This document shows positions 60,297 through 64,000 of a stretch of DNA of 64,000 nt, in pieces. How positions within the stretch are numbered: the stretch's first letter is position 1; every line of letters begins with the position of its first letter. The notes under the pieces are model-generated. The model was not told the origin of the DNA. It did not search any database and worked only from the letters and a program-made list of their open reading frames with translations. Made by a program: the position numbers and the translations under genes. This DNA comes from Gigaspora margarita (lineage: Eukaryota > Glomeromycota > Glomeromycetes > Diversisporales > Gigasporaceae): NCBI GenBank assembly GCA_009809945.1, contig WTPW01000320.1:221444-285443 (forward strand), given 5' to 3'.

Positions 60297-60471
60297 TAGT
60301 ATAACCCCACAATAGTTACATTCATATTAGTCACAATCTTACTATAGTAACCTCCATTCTTCTATTTAACTATATACACTATATATAAATTCTTGCTCGC
60401 TTTAGTTACAATCTTGCAATAAGTACATTGAATGTCTAATTTTGGCATTTGACTATTGCGGGGTTATACTG
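60297..60471. mobile_element. Tc1/mariner-type MITE, CAGTATAACCCC family copy 2, 175 bp
   Basis: Same length and ends as 58645-58819, with the first base changed (TAGTATAACCCCACAATAGT) and the right end intact. TA flanks both sides. Confidence 0.92.
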
Positions 60472-60791
60472 TATATTTAATAAATTAATTTACTTCTGCT
60501 GAATTTGGAATACCTCGTATTCTTCTACAGAAAAATGGTTATTAGTATTTCTAATTGCTTTTTTTATATATTGAATGCTACCTAGCAATAACTGCTATTA
60601 TTTTGATCACAATTATCTCCCACACAAAGATTATAATCGAAATGTGGGCCCAAGTAAAAGTAGAACTACTGTACTACTAATACTATGATGAATTGCATGT
60701 TTTAGATCTTTTATACGACTTAAAATAGAAATTTGAATTAGAGATACAAGCAAATCATTTAATAATTGCCATAATTAGTTACAATATGAGC

Positions 60792-60969
60792 AGGACCCCG
60801 AAATATACATAGATAGGTCAGATTAATTATAGAGTTACTAAAAAAGGAAAGATCTGCAGAAAAACTTCAAAATAAGCAAAAAATTACTATAAATAGAAAA
60901 TATCTGTATAAAAAACCTCAAAAATAAGCAAACTAATAACTGAACTATCTATATATATTTTGGGGTCCT
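60792..60969. mobile_element. hAT-like MITE, AGGACCCC family copy 4, 178 bp
   Basis: Ends AGGACCCCGAAATATACATA and, inverted, AGGACCCCAAAATATATATA. The 8-bp flanks are ATATGAGC (60784-60791) and ACATAAGC (60970-60977). Confidence 0.9.
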
Positions 60970-61794
60970 ACATAAGCTTTAGCTAGTTATGGCTTAAGAT
61001 GTAATATCATTGGGACATCATTAAGATGTTTGCCTACACCTCTAGTTTGAATAGTGCCATTTTTTAATAAAGAATAAAGTATCATTGCATCTTGTCCATC
61101 CATAAGGTGATTTATCCCATGTGGTTGGATTATATCCACCAAGAATTTTATTAGTATTTTTAACTTTCAATACCACAATAGTATTTGCTTGATTATCACA
61201 TCCAAAATTTAGTAGCAGCAAAACCATCTCTAGTTTCACATAAAAGTAATTTAAACTCGTATAGATTATTTGTTACTAAATATGTATTAGTTCTTTTATC
61301 AACACACGCTGCAATTTCAGATCCCAAAAAATGGTTATCAGAATCTTTTTATATGGTTTCACTTTATCTCAAAGTAACATGAACAGTATGCACATATAAG
61401 TACATTAACAATATATTATATTAGCATAGCCCATTAACATATAAAATCATATGCCCAATCAATTTTGCTGACACTATTCTAGATGGCAGTTAACAATACA
61501 CTCTGCTATGCAAGCATTACTAAGCTTCTGGTCCCATGCATAATACTTGATGCTTGGGTTTATAATAAAATTTTGCTAAACTTTATATTGAGTATATATA
61601 AACATATTATAAACTGGTTTTGGCTTACATATTAAGAGCTTAATTTGTTTTTTATATATATAGCTAATAATATTATATGACCAAATACAACAATCCTATT
61701 GGTTATTATATATATATGATGTATATTATTTATACTATATAAATTTTAAAAAGTGAGAGAGGTTATGTTAAATAGAAAATCAAATTGGTATGGT

Positions 61795-62228
61795 CTTAGT
61801 AAGAAAAAAAGTTTTAGATGGATGCACGCTACATTTCACCTATAGTGATTTTCATGAGATTTCCATCACAGATTTTTATATAGTCAGCCAATCATTTTTT
61901 GATGATATCTTGCCATTCACTAGGCCGATTTGGATGATCTAACCACCGTCAGATGCATCTCGATGAGCTCTACAACTTTAAATTAGTGGGCATGTATCAT
62001 TACCTTAATAAGAAAAAAGTTTTAGATAGAAGCATGCCACATTTTACCTATAGTGATTTTCATATGAGATTTCCATCACAGATTTTTATATAGTTGACCA
62101 ATCATTTTTTGATGATATCTTACCATCCACTGGGCTGAACATGTATTGTTAATTTAGTAAAAAAAATTTTTAGATAGGAGACGCCACATTTCGCCTATTC
62201 TTCAGTTGACAGATGGATTATCAATTAA
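61795..62228. repeat. Module array, right end (inverted)
   Basis: On the minus strand the ~211-bp module of 57060-57828 recurs about two and a half times. TGTAGAGCTCATCGAGATGC and TTAGATCATCCAAATCGGCC (61920-61975) are the clearest matches. The outermost unit has a deletion of its middle. Confidence 0.9.
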
Positions 62229-64000
62229 TAAAATATAATTTGAGATTTTTTTAAACTTAATTTTTTAATGACCAAATTGGCATACACATAACCAAATTCA
62301 ACAGGTTACTATAAAATAACAAAAGAAATAATTTAAAATTATATTAAATTGAAAAAAATAGTTGAAGAAAATTAATTTTTGTTCATTATAAGATAGTAAT
62401 TTTTATTTGCCACATTAAATTAAAAAAAGTCAAGAAAAATGTAATTTTTATTTATCATATTACACTATATTAAATTATAAAAAAGTTAAATAGAATTAAT
62501 TTTTGTTTATTATAAAATAGTAATTTTTTATTCCTTATATTATGCCATATTAAATTAAAAAAAGTCAAAGAAATTGATTTTTATTCTTCATATGATATAA
62601 TATTTTATTTATTATATTACACTACATTAAATTAAAAAAAGTTAAAAAAAATTGATTTTTGTTTATCATAAGATATTAATTTTTGTTTATGATAGTCTAA
62701 AGTTTATTACAAATTAATTTTGCTTATCCAATCCTTTTTAAACTTGTATAGAGCATGATTTAATAATAGAAATCGTGACTATAAAAAACTTGAGTTTGAT
62801 TGGGTTCAGTTCCAAACAGGGTCAAACTGAGTTTTGGCAAGCAGGATAACATTCCTATATAAATCCAAAAATTAAATTGAAATGTTTTACTTATTCAATA
62901 TAACGATCTTTTTTTAAAAAAAACAAATTGTATTCCATGATTAGATGATCTTGCTTCATTAATTAGTTGAGAAAAACAAATTGTATTCTGTGAATTTTTT
63001 GCTATTTAGACTAATTCAGAAAAAAGCAACTGGTAATACATGTTTGTATTTTAATACTGTATATAGATATATTATAGATTATACTTGGATAAAAGTATAA
63101 CTAGCTATATATACAAACTTGTTATCTAATTTAAATAGTCTGTTCTAAGGTTCTACTAGCTACTATAGCTGCAGTCCAAAATTTAATCTAATTTTTTACT
63201 CTTTAGCTAATTTACTAGAACATTTTTATATATATAAAGTTAGCTAAACTTTCTATTCATTTTCTCTATAGTTCTTGAAATTTTTTAATATACTTAAAGA
63301 TACAATCTAGCTTAATCTTAATAAAAAACTAAAGAGCAGTATCTGTTTTATACAATTATTTATTTATACTTTGATAACTTGCACTATTGTATTAACTAAT
63401 ACTTTCAATCAAAAATACCTTAAACTACTACTATTATCTACTTTTGCTATATAAGATTTGCTTCAACTTTAATACTCATCTCTTCTTTATACTAAAATAT
63501 TTCAAACTTCTAAACTATAGCCTAAAAAGTTACTATATATTCTAAAAAATAAACTATTTCAAAAATATGCTATCTCTAATTTTTTTCAAAAATCTCAAAA
63601 AATTTTTTAGCATTTGTTACATTTAAAAGTCTAAATTTTACTAAGTAAACCTCAAAGTGCCATTAAATAAACTTGTTCAGAACATTAAAATACACTTGTA
63701 ATAAAAATTTGGAATCATTTGAACAACTTTTTACTAGTACATTTTTCAAATTTTCAAAAATTCAACAATTTGAATATAAGCTACCCATGTTTTTTTTATA
63801 TAATTTTTTGCCCAAAAAGTTAGCTTATTTTTAGGAATATACAGTTCCGGCCAGCATAAGATATCCACTTTTTTATATATAAATACAAAATTGCTTATAA
63901 TTTACAAACAAATAACTTTAAACAAAATCTGTCTTACAAATTTGTTGCATTTAGTCTAAACTACAATTCTGTAAGATAGATTTTTATTTTTATTATAAAT
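62229..64000. other. AT-rich stretch with a degenerate tandem repeat, no gene
   Basis: At about 62335-62700 a unit near 75 bp is repeated roughly five times; its core ATTAAATTAAAAAAAGT recurs around 62343, 62414, 62470, 62549 and 62624. The rest to the window end has no recognised content. Confidence 0.6.

Larger units (their letters stand above)
57022..62228. mobile_element. Large element with module-array inverted ends, ~5.2 kb
   Basis: The left end TTAATTGATAATCC, then TCAACTGGAGAATAGGCGAA, recurs inverted at 62228 (GAATAGGCGAAAT and TTAATTGATAATCC on the minus strand). Each end continues into an array of a ~211-bp module: three direct copies plus one inverted copy at 57060-57828, about two and a half inverted copies at 61795-62200. 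Nothing transposase-like lies between. The middle holds two TA-flanked MITEs, an AGGACCCC MITE and two fold-backs. Ends and unity are inferred; two separate elements cannot be excluded. Confidence 0.6.

Overview
This window looks like a repeat-dense, AT-rich piece of a fungal nuclear genome, most likely a glomeromycotan (Rhizophagus-like) one. The evidence is the very low GC, short GT-AG introns, a TKL-type protein kinase of the kind greatly expanded in these fungi, and dense nesting of LINE, Gypsy, hAT and MITE-type elements. The species call is inference. Only one convincing host gene is present. Everything else is mobile DNA, its remains, or AT-rich sequence with no recognisable content.

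Layout. 1-1550: AT-rich sequence with a MITE end, a small inverted-repeat element and a 16-bp minisatellite. About 1.5-21.95 kb: one long decayed LINE (ORF1, then endonuclease, reverse transcriptase, RNase H and a zinc-finger tail). A fold-back element (5.0-5.86 kb) sits in its endonuclease, a complete-length Gypsy fossil (7.84-18.76 kb) in its reverse transcriptase, and a TA-flanked MITE (20.07-20.29 kb) before its RNase H. 22.2-22.9 kb: a MITE. 23.45-34.66 kb: a second, older Gypsy fossil on the minus strand. Its right-hand LTR was hit by a hAT-type MITE, a Mutator-like MITE and a nearly intact 2.4-kb hAT transposon. 34.67-35.55 kb: further MITE-type sequence. 36.04-39.63 kb: the host gene, three exons, 936 codons. 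40-50 kb: intergenic DNA with MITEs of several types (hAT-like 8-bp, piggyBac-like TTAA) and paired clusters of the heptamer TGACGAA. 50.93-56.69 kb: a second LINE 3' fragment split by a 2.7-kb inverted-repeat element, which itself holds two MITEs, and by a small element with 9-bp flanks. 57.02-62.23 kb: a 5.2-kb inverted-repeat element whose ends are arrays of a ~211-bp module. 62.2-64 kb: AT-rich sequence with a degenerate ~75-bp tandem repeat.

The most interesting item is the host gene. About 435 residues in its N-terminal half resemble, from memory of the family, the C-terminal domain of the FYVE proteins SARA and endofin (SARA_C, formerly DUF3480). There is no FYVE finger, and the region is followed by a complete TKL-like kinase domain. 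I do not know this architecture from animals. The second notable item is a ~65-85 bp module that recurs, in both orientations, inside three otherwise unrelated inverted-repeat elements (5.1-5.7, 49.9 and 57-62 kb).

The nesting gives a relative timeline. The LINE predates Gypsy 1. Gypsy 2, whose LTRs are more diverged by eye, looks older than Gypsy 1. MITE families with 8-bp target duplications (AGGACCCC and TAGRGTTCC families) hit both Gypsies and so are younger than either. The hAT transposon landed in a MITE that had landed in an LTR.
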